NCBI GenBank assembly: GCA_003695555.1
Contig: RFIU01000090.1
Coordinates: 1 to 9,027 of the forward strand
Origin: Alphaproteobacteria bacterium
Lineage (GTDB): Bacteria; Pseudomonadota; Alphaproteobacteria; Sphingomonadales; Rhodothalassiaceae
Direction of reading: 5' to 3'
DNA: 9,027 nt
Below are positions 1 to 6,994 of the stretch, in pieces. The notes beneath the pieces are model-generated. The model did no database searches. It saw nothing but the letters and a program-made list of their open reading frames with translations, and was not told the DNA's origin. Made by a program: the position numbers and the translations under genes. How positions within the stretch are numbered: the first letter of the stretch is position 1; each line of letters starts with the position of its first letter.

Positions 1-1
1 C

Positions 2-1177
2 GACGAGGCCTTCTATCAGGAATCCGAACTGATTGAAGGCGCGAACGGCGAAAGGCTCGCGCCGACCGGCGCACCGGTCGAATGGGTCGAGGAGCCGAGC
101 TTCTTCTTCCGCCTGTCCGACTGGCAGCAGCCGCTGCTCGAATTCTATGAGCGTCATCCCGATTTTGTCCTGCCCGCCAGCCGGATGAACGAGGTGAAGA
201 GCTTCGTTGCCGGCGGGCTGAAGGATCTTTCGATCTCGCGCACGAGCTTTTCCTGGGGCGTGCCTGTACCTGGGCACCCGGGCCACATCATGTATGTGTG
301 GATCGACGCACTCACCAACTATCTCTCGGCGGTCGATTATCCTGATATGCAAAGCGAGCGTTTCCGGACCTTCTGGCCCGCCGATCTGCACATGGTCGGC
401 AAGGATATTTTGCGATTCCATGCCGTCTATTGGCCGGCCTTCCTGATGGCCGCAGGGATCGAGCCGCCGCGGCGCGTCTTCGCCCACGGCTGGTGGACCA
501 ATGAGGGAGAGAAGATCTCGAAGTCGCTCGGCAATGTCATCGATCCCTTCGCGCTGGTAGAGGAATTCGGCGTCGATCCGGTCCGATATTTCCTGCTGCG
601 CGCGGTGCCCTTCGGTCAGGACGGCGATTTTTCGCGCACCGCCTTCGTCGAGCGAACGAATGCCGATCTCGCCAATGACTTCGGCAATCTTGCCCAACGG
701 GTGCTGTCGATGATTCACAAGAACTGCGAGGCTCGGATTCCCGGACCGGGCGCCTTGCAGGTGGGCGATACGGCCTTACTCGCACAGGTGGACGAGGCGC
801 TGGGCGAGATGCGTTCGGCGCTCGACCGGCAGGCCTTCCATCAGGCGATCGAGGCACTCTGGCGGCGGGTCGGCAAGGCCAATCAATATGTCGCGGAAGA
901 ACAGCCCTGGGTGTTGCGCAAGCAGGATCCGGCGCGCATGCGCACGGTGCTGTGGAGCGCGGCGGAAGCGATCCGCCGGCTTGCGATCCTTGCCCAGCCC
1001 TTCACGCCGGATGCCATGACGAATCTGCTCGATCAGCTCGCCGTGCCGTCCCATGCCCGCGACTTCCGGCATCTTTCGGATCCGGCGACCCGGCTCGCCC
1101 CCGGCACGCCGATCGCGAAGCCGAAAGGCGTTTTCCCGCGCCTCGTCCTTGCCGAGGATACGCACGAGGAGGCCTGA
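2..1177 (+). CDS. metG: Methionyl-tRNA synthetase, C-terminal part (5' end outside window)
   Basis: Charges tRNA-Met with methionine in the cytoplasm, using ATP. The reading frame is open from the first complete codon and gives 391 residues, so the N-terminal Rossmann half with the HIGH motif is missing only because the window begins here. Seen: the DEAFY and EEPSFFFRLS segments of the connective peptide, the VGKDILRFHAVYWPAF block of class I MetRS, and the KMSKS signature as KISKS (bases 512-526), followed by the anticodon-binding helical bundle. The connective segment from the window start to EEPSFFF contains no cysteine, so it resembles the MetRS class without the CxxC zinc knuckle. The protein stops about 200 residues after KISKS and lacks the EMAPII/Arc1p-like dimerisation domain of long bacterial forms. 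It is followed within 4 bases by a TatD-family gene, probably in one operon. Confidence 0.96.
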   Translation, partial: DEAFYQESELIEGANGERLAPTGAPVEWVEEPSFFFRLSDWQQPLLEFYERHPDFVLPASRMNEVKSFVAGGLKDLSISRTSFSWGVPVPGHPGHIMYVWIDALTNYLSAVDYPDMQSERFRTFWPADLHMVGKDILRFHAVYWPAFLMAAGIEPPRRVFAHGWWTNEGEKISKSLGNVIDPFALVEEFGVDPVRYFLLRAVPFGQDGDFSRTAFVERTNADLANDFGNLAQRVLSMIHKNCEARIPGPGALQVGDTALLAQVDEALGEMRSALDRQAFHQAIEALWRRVGKANQYVAEEQPWVLRKQDPARMRTVLWSAAEAIRRLAILAQPFTPDAMTNLLDQLAVPSHARDFRHLSDPATRLAPGTPIAKPKGVFPRLVLAEDTHEEA

Positions 1178-1181
1178 GGTG

Positions 1182-2027
1182 ATGCTGGTCGACAGCCACT
1201 GTCATTTGAACTACGAGGGCCTGCGGGAAGATGTCGATGGCGTGCTCTCTCGCGCCCGCAATGCCGGTGTCGGCTATCTGCTGACCATCAATACCCGCCT
1301 TGCCGAGGCGGACGAGGTCTGCGCCATTGCCGAGACACATCCGGGCGTCTTCGCGAGCGTTGGCGTCCACCCGCACGAAGCGGAAAAGAACGGTGTGCGC
1401 GTGCCGGACGCGATCCTTGCGCATCTCGACCATCCGCTCGTCGTCGGTATCGGCGAGACGGGGCTCGACTACTATTACGAACATGCGCCGCGCGCCGCCC
1501 AGCGGGAAAGCTTCGCCGCCCATATTGCCGCATCGCAGGAAAGCGGTCTGCCGCTTATCGTCCATACCCGTGAGGCGGAAGACGACACCATCGCGATGCT
1601 GACGGCGGCGATGAAGGAACGGGAATTCCCGCTGCTCATTCACTGCTTCACCGGCACCCGGCGGCTGATGAAGGAAATGGTCGCGATCGGCGCCTTTATC
1701 TCGATCTCCGGCATTGTCACCTTCAAGAATGCGCGCGATCTGCAGGAAACCGCTAAAGAAATTCCCAACGAGCGACTGCTGGTGGAAACCGACGCGCCTT
1801 ATCTGGCGCCGGTGCCGCATCGCGGCAAACGCTGTGAACCGGCCTATGTCGCGGACACGGCGCGCTTTCTCGCCGAGTTGCGGGGTGTGCCCATGGCGGC
1901 TCTGGCCCGCACCACCTCCGAGAACTTCTTCCGCCTCTTCACGAGGGCGGCGGCTGCACGCGATGACGGCCATCGACCGCCGGAAGTCTCCGCTTTGCCG
2001 ATGTCGATAGCTGGAGAGCCGGGATGA
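1182..2027 (+). CDS. TatD-family metal-dependent hydrolase (YcfH-type DNase)
   Basis: TatD-family proteins are cytoplasmic TIM-barrel metallohydrolases; characterised members have DNase activity. The 281-residue product shows the full set of metal ligands: H6 and H8 in DSHCHLN, E92 in GETGLDY, H128 in VHTREA, H154 in HCFTG and D204 in ETDAPYL. The core ends near residue 262. A tail of about 20 residues, poor in family similarity, runs on to the overlap with the next gene. The start is ambiguous: a GAGGAGG Shine-Dalgarno at 1166-1172 sits 9 bases from ATG 1182 but 6 bases from an in-frame GTG at 1179, which would add one residue. The gene follows metG and shares the ATGA overlap with the metallo-hydrolase. 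In E. coli the YcfH paralogue is next to holB, and alphaproteobacteria often keep it beside metG, so YcfH-type is more likely than TatD proper. The true substrate is unknown. Confidence 0.92.
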   Translation: MLVDSHCHLNYEGLREDVDGVLSRARNAGVGYLLTINTRLAEADEVCAIAETHPGVFASVGVHPHEAEKNGVRVPDAILAHLDHPLVVGIGETGLDYYYEHAPRAAQRESFAAHIAASQESGLPLIVHTREAEDDTIAMLTAAMKEREFPLLIHCFTGTRRLMKEMVAIGAFISISGIVTFKNARDLQETAKEIPNERLLVETDAPYLAPVPHRGKRCEPAYVADTARFLAELRGVPMAALARTTSENFFRLFTRAAAARDDGHRPPEVSALPMSIAGEPG

Positions 2028-2785
2028 TGAAGGTGACGGTGCTCGGCTGTGGGACGTCGTCGGGCGTGCCGCGCCTGCCGGGTATCTGGGGGGCGTGCGA
2101 TCCGAATGACCCCAGGAACCGGCGCCGGCGCGCTTCCCTGCTGGTGGAGACGGCCGACACGCGCATCGTCATCGACTGCGGGCCGGACTTTCGCGCCCAG
2201 CTTCTGGACCACCCCATCCCGCAGCTCGATGCCGTGCTGCTCAGCCATGATCATGCCGACCATGCGCATGGCATCGACGATCTGCGCGGTTTCGCCACCG
2301 CCCAGAAGGAGCGGATTCCGGTTTATGGCATGCGCGAGACTCTCGACGTCATCACCCGGCGCTTCGACTATATCTTCGACGGCTCGAACGGCTATCCGCC
2401 AATCGCGCGCGCCATCGAGATTGCGCCGTTTCGCGAGTTCACGGTCGGGTCACTGGAAATACTGCCGTTCCTGCAGCATCATGGGCCGGTTTCCTCGCTC
2501 GGCTTCCGGATCGGGCCGCTCGCCTATTCGACCGATGTCAAGGCGCTGCCCGAGGAAAGCTTCACAGCGCTTTCGGGCGTGAAGGTCTGGATCGCCGATG
2601 CGCTGCGCTATCGCCCGCACCCGACCCACGCCTGTCTCGAAGAGACGCTCTCCTGGATCGCGCGAGTCGGGCCCGAACGCGCGATTCTCACCCATCTCAA
2701 TCAGGATATGGATTACGCGGCGCTCGCCGGTCAGCTTCCCGCCGATGTCGAACCGGCCTTCGACGGCCTTTCCTTCACACTCTGA
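2024..2785 (+). CDS. MBL-fold metallo-hydrolase, PhnP-like
   Basis: A metallo-beta-lactamase-fold phosphodiesterase-type hydrolase of 253 residues. Seen: the N-terminal GCGTSSGVPRL segment typical of the PhnP/RNase Z-like branch, the metal motif HDHADH (H75, H77, D79, H80), a further His in QHHGP (152/153), the bridging Asp of STDVK (D171) and the C-terminal His of LTHLNQDMDY (H224). These are all the ligands expected for a dinuclear site. A HPTH motif near 199-202 resembles the substrate-side histidines of PhnP. E. coli PhnP cleaves 5-phosphoribosyl 1,2-cyclic phosphate, but no other phosphonate gene is in view, so that substrate is only a possibility. Translation is probably coupled to the TatD gene through ATGA (2024-2027), with GGAG at 2013-2016 as ribosome binding site. 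A second Met immediately follows at 2027. It ends 25 bases from the convergent VWA gene. Confidence 0.92.
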   Translation: MMKVTVLGCGTSSGVPRLPGIWGACDPNDPRNRRRRASLLVETADTRIVIDCGPDFRAQLLDHPIPQLDAVLLSHDHADHAHGIDDLRGFATAQKERIPVYGMRETLDVITRRFDYIFDGSNGYPPIARAIEIAPFREFTVGSLEILPFLQHHGPVSSLGFRIGPLAYSTDVKALPEESFTALSGVKVWIADALRYRPHPTHACLEETLSWIARVGPERAILTHLNQDMDYAALAGQLPADVEPAFDGLSFTL

Positions 2786-2810
2786 AGGCCCGCGCGCCGA
2801 AAGCCCGCCC

Positions 2811-4412
2811 TTAGCGGCTCAGATGCAGATTGGCGAGATCATTGCCGATTGTCGAGAAGGCGGCGGCAAGGTCCGCATTGGTCGGCGCGAGGAAGAAATT
2901 CGCGTCGCGCGAGGCGCATTCGCGATAGATCGCGCGCAGGTCCTTGGCGGACTGACTGGAAGAGGTGGCGACATAGCCGAACAGCACGGTATAGACCTCG
3001 ACCCGGTCCTTGCCGTTCACGCCACCGGCCTTCATCGCGTGACAGATCTTGCGGATCCGCTTGTTGAATTCATCCACCGCTTTCGCGGGCGTGGTGACGC
3101 CGAGCCGGTTCCAGGGCAGCCGGCCGTAGGCCGTATAGGTTTGCGAACCGATCTCATTGACGCCGTCGGTCATCATCACCAGCGCCTTCGCGGTCTGCGG
3201 GTCATTCCAGGGCACCGTATTGGCAAAAGGCGGTTCAGGATCGAGAATCCGCCAGCCCCAGACCAGCCCGAGATTGCCGATCGTCCAGCCTGCCGGATTG
3301 AGATTCACATCCAGATAGTTCTTCAGCACGGTCTTGTTGCTGGTGAAGGGGAGAAGCCGCGAAGGGCAAAAGAGATTGGGGCCATATCCGAACGCAGGCA
3401 GGCGCCACTGTTCGCCCTTGGGTCCCTTTCCGGCGCGATAGGCCTGTTCATTCGAGACGCCGGGCAATGGCGCGGGAGCGATCGAGCCGGGATCGAGCGG
3501 ATTCTGATCGGCAAGCGGGAAGGGCAGTTGCCGGTAGGGATTGTCGTACCAATGGGGGTAGATATAGGGCTTCCACTTGCCGCCGATCGAGACGGGTGCA
3601 AGATTGGTGTCATAGGCATCCGCCTCCAGCACCGCCGGATCATCCGAAAGCACGCCCGGCGTCGAACGCGCCTGCACGCATCCCGACCAGCGACGGCCGT
3701 CTTTTCCCTGCGAACGCAGCTCGGGCGGGATATGCGACCAGTCGATGAATTTGTCACCGAGATCGCCGACATTGACCGCCTGCGAATAGGGCACCACGGC
3801 GACCGAAATCTTGTCATTGCTCGTCGCCTGTCCATAGAGAATATCGACGAGATCCTTGCTCGCCTTGCGCAGGGCCTGGATCTTGCCTCCCCAACGCATC
3901 GACCCGGTAACGTCCAGAACCATCACCAGTTGCAGACCGGTGTTCGCCCGGGTGACTTCCGCTTCGGCAGAGACCGAAAATTCCTCAACGCCCGCCAGGC
4001 GCATGAACAGCGAGGGCAGGCGTGCCGAGGTCGAAACCTTCAGCCGCTCGGGCTCACCGGGTTCGGCGATTACCGAGATCGACACCGGATCGACGCTCGC
4101 CCCCATGTAGCCATCGGGGAAATTCGCCCGAAAATAGGTGCGGATCTCGTCATCGCGTCGAGGATCGTTGAAGATCCGGCCGCCGGCCAGGGCTGCCGCA
4201 TCGAGCGCATTGGAAAGGGTCGAGCGGAAAAGATAGCCGCGCGCTATATCGGCCGCCACCCCGAAGGCCAGCAGCATCGGCACCAGCGCGACTGCCATCC
4301 AGGTCAGCGCAGCGCCGCGCTGGTCGGCAAGGAAACGCCCGAACTTCCCGTTCGTGCGGTTGGGGGTGCATGGACGATGCCGGTTTCGTCGGTGTGCGCT
4401 CGCCTTGCTCAT
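2811..4412 (-). CDS. TadG-like pilus assembly protein with a von Willebrand factor A domain
   Basis: A 533-residue envelope protein probably attached to the Tad/Flp pilus or outer surface. Residues 1-33 are basic and cytoplasmic. Residues 34-54 form one hydrophobic segment in the TadE/TadG-type context RGAALTWMAVALVPMLLAFGV, followed by the helix ending in DAAALAGGR. A VWA domain follows, with MIDAS motif DVTGSM (D167, T169, S171) and the metal-supporting MMTDG (T415, D416). About 240 residues rich in Pro, Trp and Tyr lie between these two motifs, much more than a simple VWA fold needs. The start chosen is Met at 4412 because GGGAGG stands 5 bases upstream. The open frame extends 28 codons further to 4496, but without such a site and with atypical composition. 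It is transcribed away from two TadE-like genes and faces the housekeeping operon. The family assignment is good; its role as a pilus-tip or assembly factor is inferred. Confidence 0.87.
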   Translation of the reverse strand: MSKASAHRRNRHRPCTPNRTNGKFGRFLADQRGAALTWMAVALVPMLLAFGVAADIARGYLFRSTLSNALDAAALAGGRIFNDPRRDDEIRTYFRANFPDGYMGASVDPVSISVIAEPGEPERLKVSTSARLPSLFMRLAGVEEFSVSAEAEVTRANTGLQLVMVLDVTGSMRWGGKIQALRKASKDLVDILYGQATSNDKISVAVVPYSQAVNVGDLGDKFIDWSHIPPELRSQGKDGRRWSGCVQARSTPGVLSDDPAVLEADAYDTNLAPVSIGGKWKPYIYPHWYDNPYRQLPFPLADQNPLDPGSIAPAPLPGVSNEQAYRAGKGPKGEQWRLPAFGYGPNLFCPSRLLPFTSNKTVLKNYLDVNLNPAGWTIGNLGLVWGWRILDPEPPFANTVPWNDPQTAKALVMMTDGVNEIGSQTYTAYGRLPWNRLGVTTPAKAVDEFNKRIRKICHAMKAGGVNGKDRVEVYTVLFGYVATSSSQSAKDLRAIYRECASRDANFFLAPTNADLAAAFSTIGNDLANLHLSR

Positions 4413-4661
4413 GCTCGCCTCCCGCTTCGAAGCTGCAGGGATCTTTTTCGCTGACGGTCCCCTGTGAATGGACCATCTGCATCTTCCCGTTTTCACAGCT
4501 TCGCACGGGATTTTTTAACGCTCCCTCAATGACTGGGATCAATGAATTGAGAATGAAGGAAAAATCTTATTCATTCCGTTACGCTTTATTGACGGCGAAG
4601 GGGGTAGAAATGGAAAGCAGGGACCTATCCCTTCGGCAATCGGCAATGAAGGGCGGAAAGA
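4413..4661. promoter_or_regulatory. Divergent regulatory gap between the VWA gene and the TadE pair
   Basis: This 249-base gap must drive both the leftward VWA gene and the rightward TadE genes. Bases 4501-4620 are about 42% G+C by hand count, lower than the flanking genes. Seen here: TCAATGA twice in direct orientation (4526-4532 and 4539-4545), CTCAAT/ATTGAG as an inverted pair (4525-4530 and 4546-4551), and GAATGA/TCATTC as another (4551-4556 and 4571-4576). These overlapping short repeats are compatible with regulator binding. No -35/-10 pair with good spacing could be assigned on either strand; TTGACG (4589-4594) lacks a convincing -10. Shine-Dalgarno sequences are present for both genes. 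Confidence 0.45.
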
Positions 4662-5282
4662 ATGAGGGCCGAGCAATTTCTGAAGCGGTTCTGTGGCGCG
4701 CAGGAGGGGGGCGCGATCGTTGAATTCGCTCTCGTCTTCCCGCTGCTGGCAAGCTTCACGCTTGCCATTCTCGACTTTTCCTATGTCGCCTTCGCCGACG
4801 CTTCCCTCGAAGGAGCGGTTCGCGAGGCGGCGCGACGCGGCATTACCGGCTATGTGCCGTCGGCGGGCAGTCGCGACCAGTATGTTCGCCAGCGCATCCT
4901 GGATGCCATGGCGCCCTTTGCGCTTGATGGTGAAGTGGTGATCACCACCCGCGTCTATGGCCGTTTTTCCGATATCGGTGAGCCCGAGCCGTTTTCGGAT
5001 GCCAATGGCAATGGCGTCTATGATGCCGGCGAATGCTTTACCGATGTCAATCAGAACGGTCTTTGGGATGCCGACATGGCGCGTAGCGGTCTGGGCGGCG
5101 CTGGGGATGTCGTCGTCTATCAGGCGCAGGTAAGACTGATGCCGATGACGCCGTTTTTCGTTCATCTTCTCGGCCGCAGCGACCCCGCAATCACGCTGTC
5201 CGCTTCCACTGCCGTGCGCAACGAGCCCTTCAGTCTGGTTCAAGAGGGGGCGAACGGCGGGGCGATCGAGATCTGCGGCTGA
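4662..5282 (+). CDS. TadE-like pseudopilin with an EF-hand-like calcium loop
   Basis: A 206-residue pseudopilin-like membrane protein of the TadE family, which are minor components needed for Flp/Tad pilus formation. Seen: a short cytoplasmic leader, then GG-AIVEFALVFP with Glu21 at +5 after a potential prepilin-peptidase cleavage site following G16, and a hydrophobic helix at roughly 18-44. The C-terminal DVVVYQAQVRLMPMTPFF strand is typical of the family. Inserted before it is DANGNGVYDAGE (113-124), which matches EF-hand loop spacing at positions 1, 3, 5, 9 and 12. A second, weaker copy at 128-139 (DVNQNGLWDADM) lacks the Glu at position 12. The start at 4662 is preceded by AAGGGCGGAAAG (4649-4660). 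The second TadE gene starts 28 bases after its stop, so they are probably one operon. Calcium binding is inferred from the motif only. Confidence 0.88.
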   Translation: MRAEQFLKRFCGAQEGGAIVEFALVFPLLASFTLAILDFSYVAFADASLEGAVREAARRGITGYVPSAGSRDQYVRQRILDAMAPFALDGEVVITTRVYGRFSDIGEPEPFSDANGNGVYDAGECFTDVNQNGLWDADMARSGLGGAGDVVVYQAQVRLMPMTPFFVHLLGRSDPAITLSASTAVRNEPFSLVQEGANGGAIEICG

Positions 5283-5310
5283 CCAAGAGACGGGAAGAAG
5301 TGGACCGGTC

Positions 5311-5955
5311 ATGAAGCCATCTGTGGGAAGGTTCCGGACGGTTCAGATGAAGCGATTCTCGCGTGTGCCGCGCTTCTGGCGGAAATTTCGGGAAGGAGAA
5401 GAAGGCGCCGTCGTCGTCGAGACGGCCCTGATGATCCCGCTGTTCATCCTGATCCTGTTCGGTGCGCTGGAGCTTGGTCGGTTCATCCTGGCGCATCAGA
5501 AGATGCAGGCCGCCGCGAGCCTGGCCGCCGATATCGCGGCCCAGACCGAAGATGCGCTGAGCGAAGGGCAGGTCAGCGATATCCTCGCCGCCCTTGATGA
5601 TGTCGTCAGTCCATTTCCCTTCGACAGTCGTGCCCGCCTGATCCTCACCGGACTGCAGGGAGATTCCCGCTTCGGCAATACCGTGCGCTGGCAGCGCTGC
5701 AGCGGCAGTCTCGCCCGTTCCAGCCGCTACGGTGGACCCGGCAGCAAGCAAGTGGCGCTTCCGGCAGGCCTCGTGCTCGCACCCGGTGACACCCTGGTGG
5801 TGGCCGAGATCTATTACAACTATGCACCGCTGTTCGCCGGCAATGGCATCGTGGCTTCCCGGGACCTTTATCATCAGGCCCTGTTCCGACCGCGCTATGG
5901 GGCGCTGGATCGGATCGTCAATGACGGGACACCGCCGGCAACATGCGGGGGATGA
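5311..5955 (+). CDS. TadE-like pseudopilin, second copy
   Basis: A 214-residue protein with the same architecture as the preceding gene but low similarity outside the N-terminus. A basic leader (residues 1-31, rich in Arg and Lys) precedes EGAVVVETALMIP. If cleaved after G32, Glu37 is at +5, as in type IV pilin-like substrates. The hydrophobic helix spans about 33-60 and continues into LAHQKMQAAASLAADIAAQ. Near the C-terminus, DTLVVAEIYYNYAPLFAG (160-177) matches the conserved TadE-type strand. Two cysteines, C130 and C212, could form a periplasmic disulfide. The start at 5311 has GGAAGAAG 10 bases upstream. An internal Met at 5347 would give a leader more like the usual length, but its nearest GGAAGG is 15 bases away. 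It would act with the first TadE protein at the inner membrane or in the pilus fibre; no Tad core gene is in view. Confidence 0.87.
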   Translation: MKPSVGRFRTVQMKRFSRVPRFWRKFREGEEGAVVVETALMIPLFILILFGALELGRFILAHQKMQAAASLAADIAAQTEDALSEGQVSDILAALDDVVSPFPFDSRARLILTGLQGDSRFGNTVRWQRCSGSLARSSRYGGPGSKQVALPAGLVLAPGDTLVVAEIYYNYAPLFAGNGIVASRDLYHQALFRPRYGALDRIVNDGTPPATCGG

Positions 5956-6005
5956 TGGCAGGTTTCGGGCTGTTTGTTTCTTTGTTTCTGAAGGAACCGT
6001 TTCGA

Positions 6006-6039
6006 CCCCGCGATCGACCGATGCAGTGGATCGCCGGGG
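6006..6039. terminator. Possible hairpin between convergent genes
   Basis: CCCCGCGATC (6006-6015) can pair with GATCGCCGGGG (6029-6039), giving ten base pairs with one bulged C and a 13-base loop. It lies in the 100-base gap between the convergent TadE and CMD-family genes, where a bidirectional terminator would be useful. Neither side carries a real T tract (only CTTTCT well downstream on the + strand), so intrinsic termination is doubtful. Confidence 0.35.
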
Positions 6040-6055
6040 GTTGGGTCACGGCTTT

Positions 6056-6646
6056 CTACCCCCCGTGCTTGCCGGCTTCCCAACCGACGGGGGCGAGCGT
6101 GTCCCGCGCCACCCGCTCGGGTCGCTCTTCCAGTTCGGTCGCCATCGTGTCGTTCCAGCGATTGAGGTAGCCGAACAATGCTATAGTCGCGACGATCTCC
6201 ACGATCTCGCCATCCTCGAAGTGTTGCCGCAGCGCGGCGAAATCCTCTTCCGATGTCTGATTGGGTACCAGGGATGCCTTGTGGGCAAGGCGGAGAGCCG
6301 CACGCTCCGCCTCGCTGAACAATGGGCTCGTCTCATATTCCCAGACGGCGGCGATCTTCTCGCGTGAGGCGTGATAGATTGCAGAGAGATTGGCCATGTG
6401 CGCCTGACAATAGCGGCACCCTGAAGCCTGTGAGGAGATCAGGCTGACCAGCATCTTCAACTCTTCCGGCACCGTGCCTTCATAAAGTACTGCCTGATTG
6501 AGTTCCATGAAGGCCTGCGCAATGGCCGGCCGTCGGGCCATGGTCAGGATGCTGTTCGGAACGAAACCGCGTGTCTTTTCATAATGTTCGAAACGTTCCT
6601 TGAATTCCGGAACGGCATCGCGCGGCAAGGGGGCGATATGAGGCAT
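6056..6646 (-). CDS. Carboxymuconolactone decarboxylase/AhpD-like family protein
   Basis: A 196-residue, all-helical cytoplasmic protein of the CMD/AhpD superfamily. Seen: the LVSLISSQASGCRYCQAHMA block, with a C77-x-x-C80-x-x-H83 motif like the redox and proton-relay residues of AhpD alkylhydroperoxidases. True gamma-carboxymuconolactone decarboxylases lack this CxxC, so a thiol-dependent peroxidase-like role is more likely than ring-cleavage metabolism. The N-terminal segment GFVPNSILTMARRPAIAQAF and the later NRWNDTMA are also usual in the peroxidase-related branch. The start is supported by AGGAG, 7 bases upstream of the ATG. The gene is alone: it converges on the TadE pair, and 640 bases without genes lie upstream. 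A palindrome (6712-6724) overlaps the expected -35 position of a candidate TATTAT -10 box, so regulation by a dimeric repressor or activator is plausible. The substrate is unknown. Confidence 0.88.
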   Translation of the reverse strand: MPHIAPLPRDAVPEFKERFEHYEKTRGFVPNSILTMARRPAIAQAFMELNQAVLYEGTVPEELKMLVSLISSQASGCRYCQAHMANLSAIYHASREKIAAVWEYETSPLFSEAERAALRLAHKASLVPNQTSEEDFAALRQHFEDGEIVEIVATIALFGYLNRWNDTMATELEERPERVARDTLAPVGWEAGKHGG

Positions 6647-6687
6647 GAAACTCTCCTGAACCGTGATTCTTCATCTATTTTTTTCGG

Positions 6688-6724
6688 ATAATACGCCGAC
6701 CCGGTCAATGGCCTGGTATCCAGG
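6688..6724 (-). promoter_or_regulatory. Candidate promoter and operator of the CMD-family gene
   Basis: Read leftwards, TATTAT (6688-6693) is a good -10 box about 42 bases before the start codon. Seventeen bases further upstream, the -35 position has no consensus but falls on the perfect palindrome CCTGG-TAT-CCAGG (6712-6724). A weak core promoter whose -35 is covered by a palindrome suits a regulated promoter. This is inferred; no regulator gene is adjacent. Confidence 0.35.
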
Positions 6725-6769
6725 GGAAGTTATCAAAGGGGAATGTCATGATAGAGTATAATCTTTTTA

Positions 6770-6785
6770 CATAATATACATTATG
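6770..6785. repeat. Perfect AT-rich palindrome (6-4-6)
   Basis: CATAAT (6770-6775) and ATTATG (6780-6785) are exact reverse complements separated by four bases. The site lies in the most AT-rich part of the gap (6721-6780, about 32% G+C by hand count). A TATAAT hexamer stands at 6757-6762 on the + strand, without a matching -35. It could be an operator, or simply AT-rich bendable DNA. Confidence 0.4.
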
Positions 6786-6843
6786 CGTCTTGTGTCACAT
6801 GGTCATACAGTCGTCAGATAGGATTGACAGGTTCGTTACGCAT

Positions 6844-6952
6844 GCACCCTCTTCCGGCCGCAGCTCGTCACCAGATGTTGGAGAATTCGGCAGATGGGAC
6901 TGGCAGCATCCTCTTCTGGCCGCCCCTCGTCACAAGGTGTTAGAGAATTCGG
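6844..6952. repeat. Imperfect direct repeat, two 47-base copies, 62-base period
   Basis: Bases 6844-6890 and 6906-6952 align without gaps at 40 of 47 positions (hand alignment). Both copies contain CTCTTC-GGCCGC, CTCGTCAC and end in GAGAATTCGG. The 15 bases between them are not clearly repeated. It lies in non-coding DNA; short open frames through it do not look like protein. It may be a decayed tandem duplication, a protein-binding array or part of a mobile element. Confidence 0.7.
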
Positions 6953-6994
6953 ACTTCCGAACTTCGCGCTGAGCCTCGCAAATCCGCACTTAGG

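Noticed and set aside
1002..1973. Open - strand frame of 323 codons opposite the TatD gene
   Set aside because: Mirror of a gene with all TatD metal ligands; no motif of its own.
2786..2810. Possible terminator between the convergent metallo-hydrolase and VWA genes
   Set aside because: The 25-base gap is G+C-rich but has no clear stem with a T tract.
2598..4454. Open + strand frame of 618 codons opposite the VWA gene
   Set aside because: It is antisense to a gene with clear VWA motifs and its own Shine-Dalgarno. The translation is Arg/Gly/Ile-rich without recognisable domains and arises from G+C-rich codon bias.
6824..6829. Consensus -35 hexamer TTGACA on the + strand
   Set aside because: No acceptable -10 box at 15-19 bases downstream, so no promoter was called.
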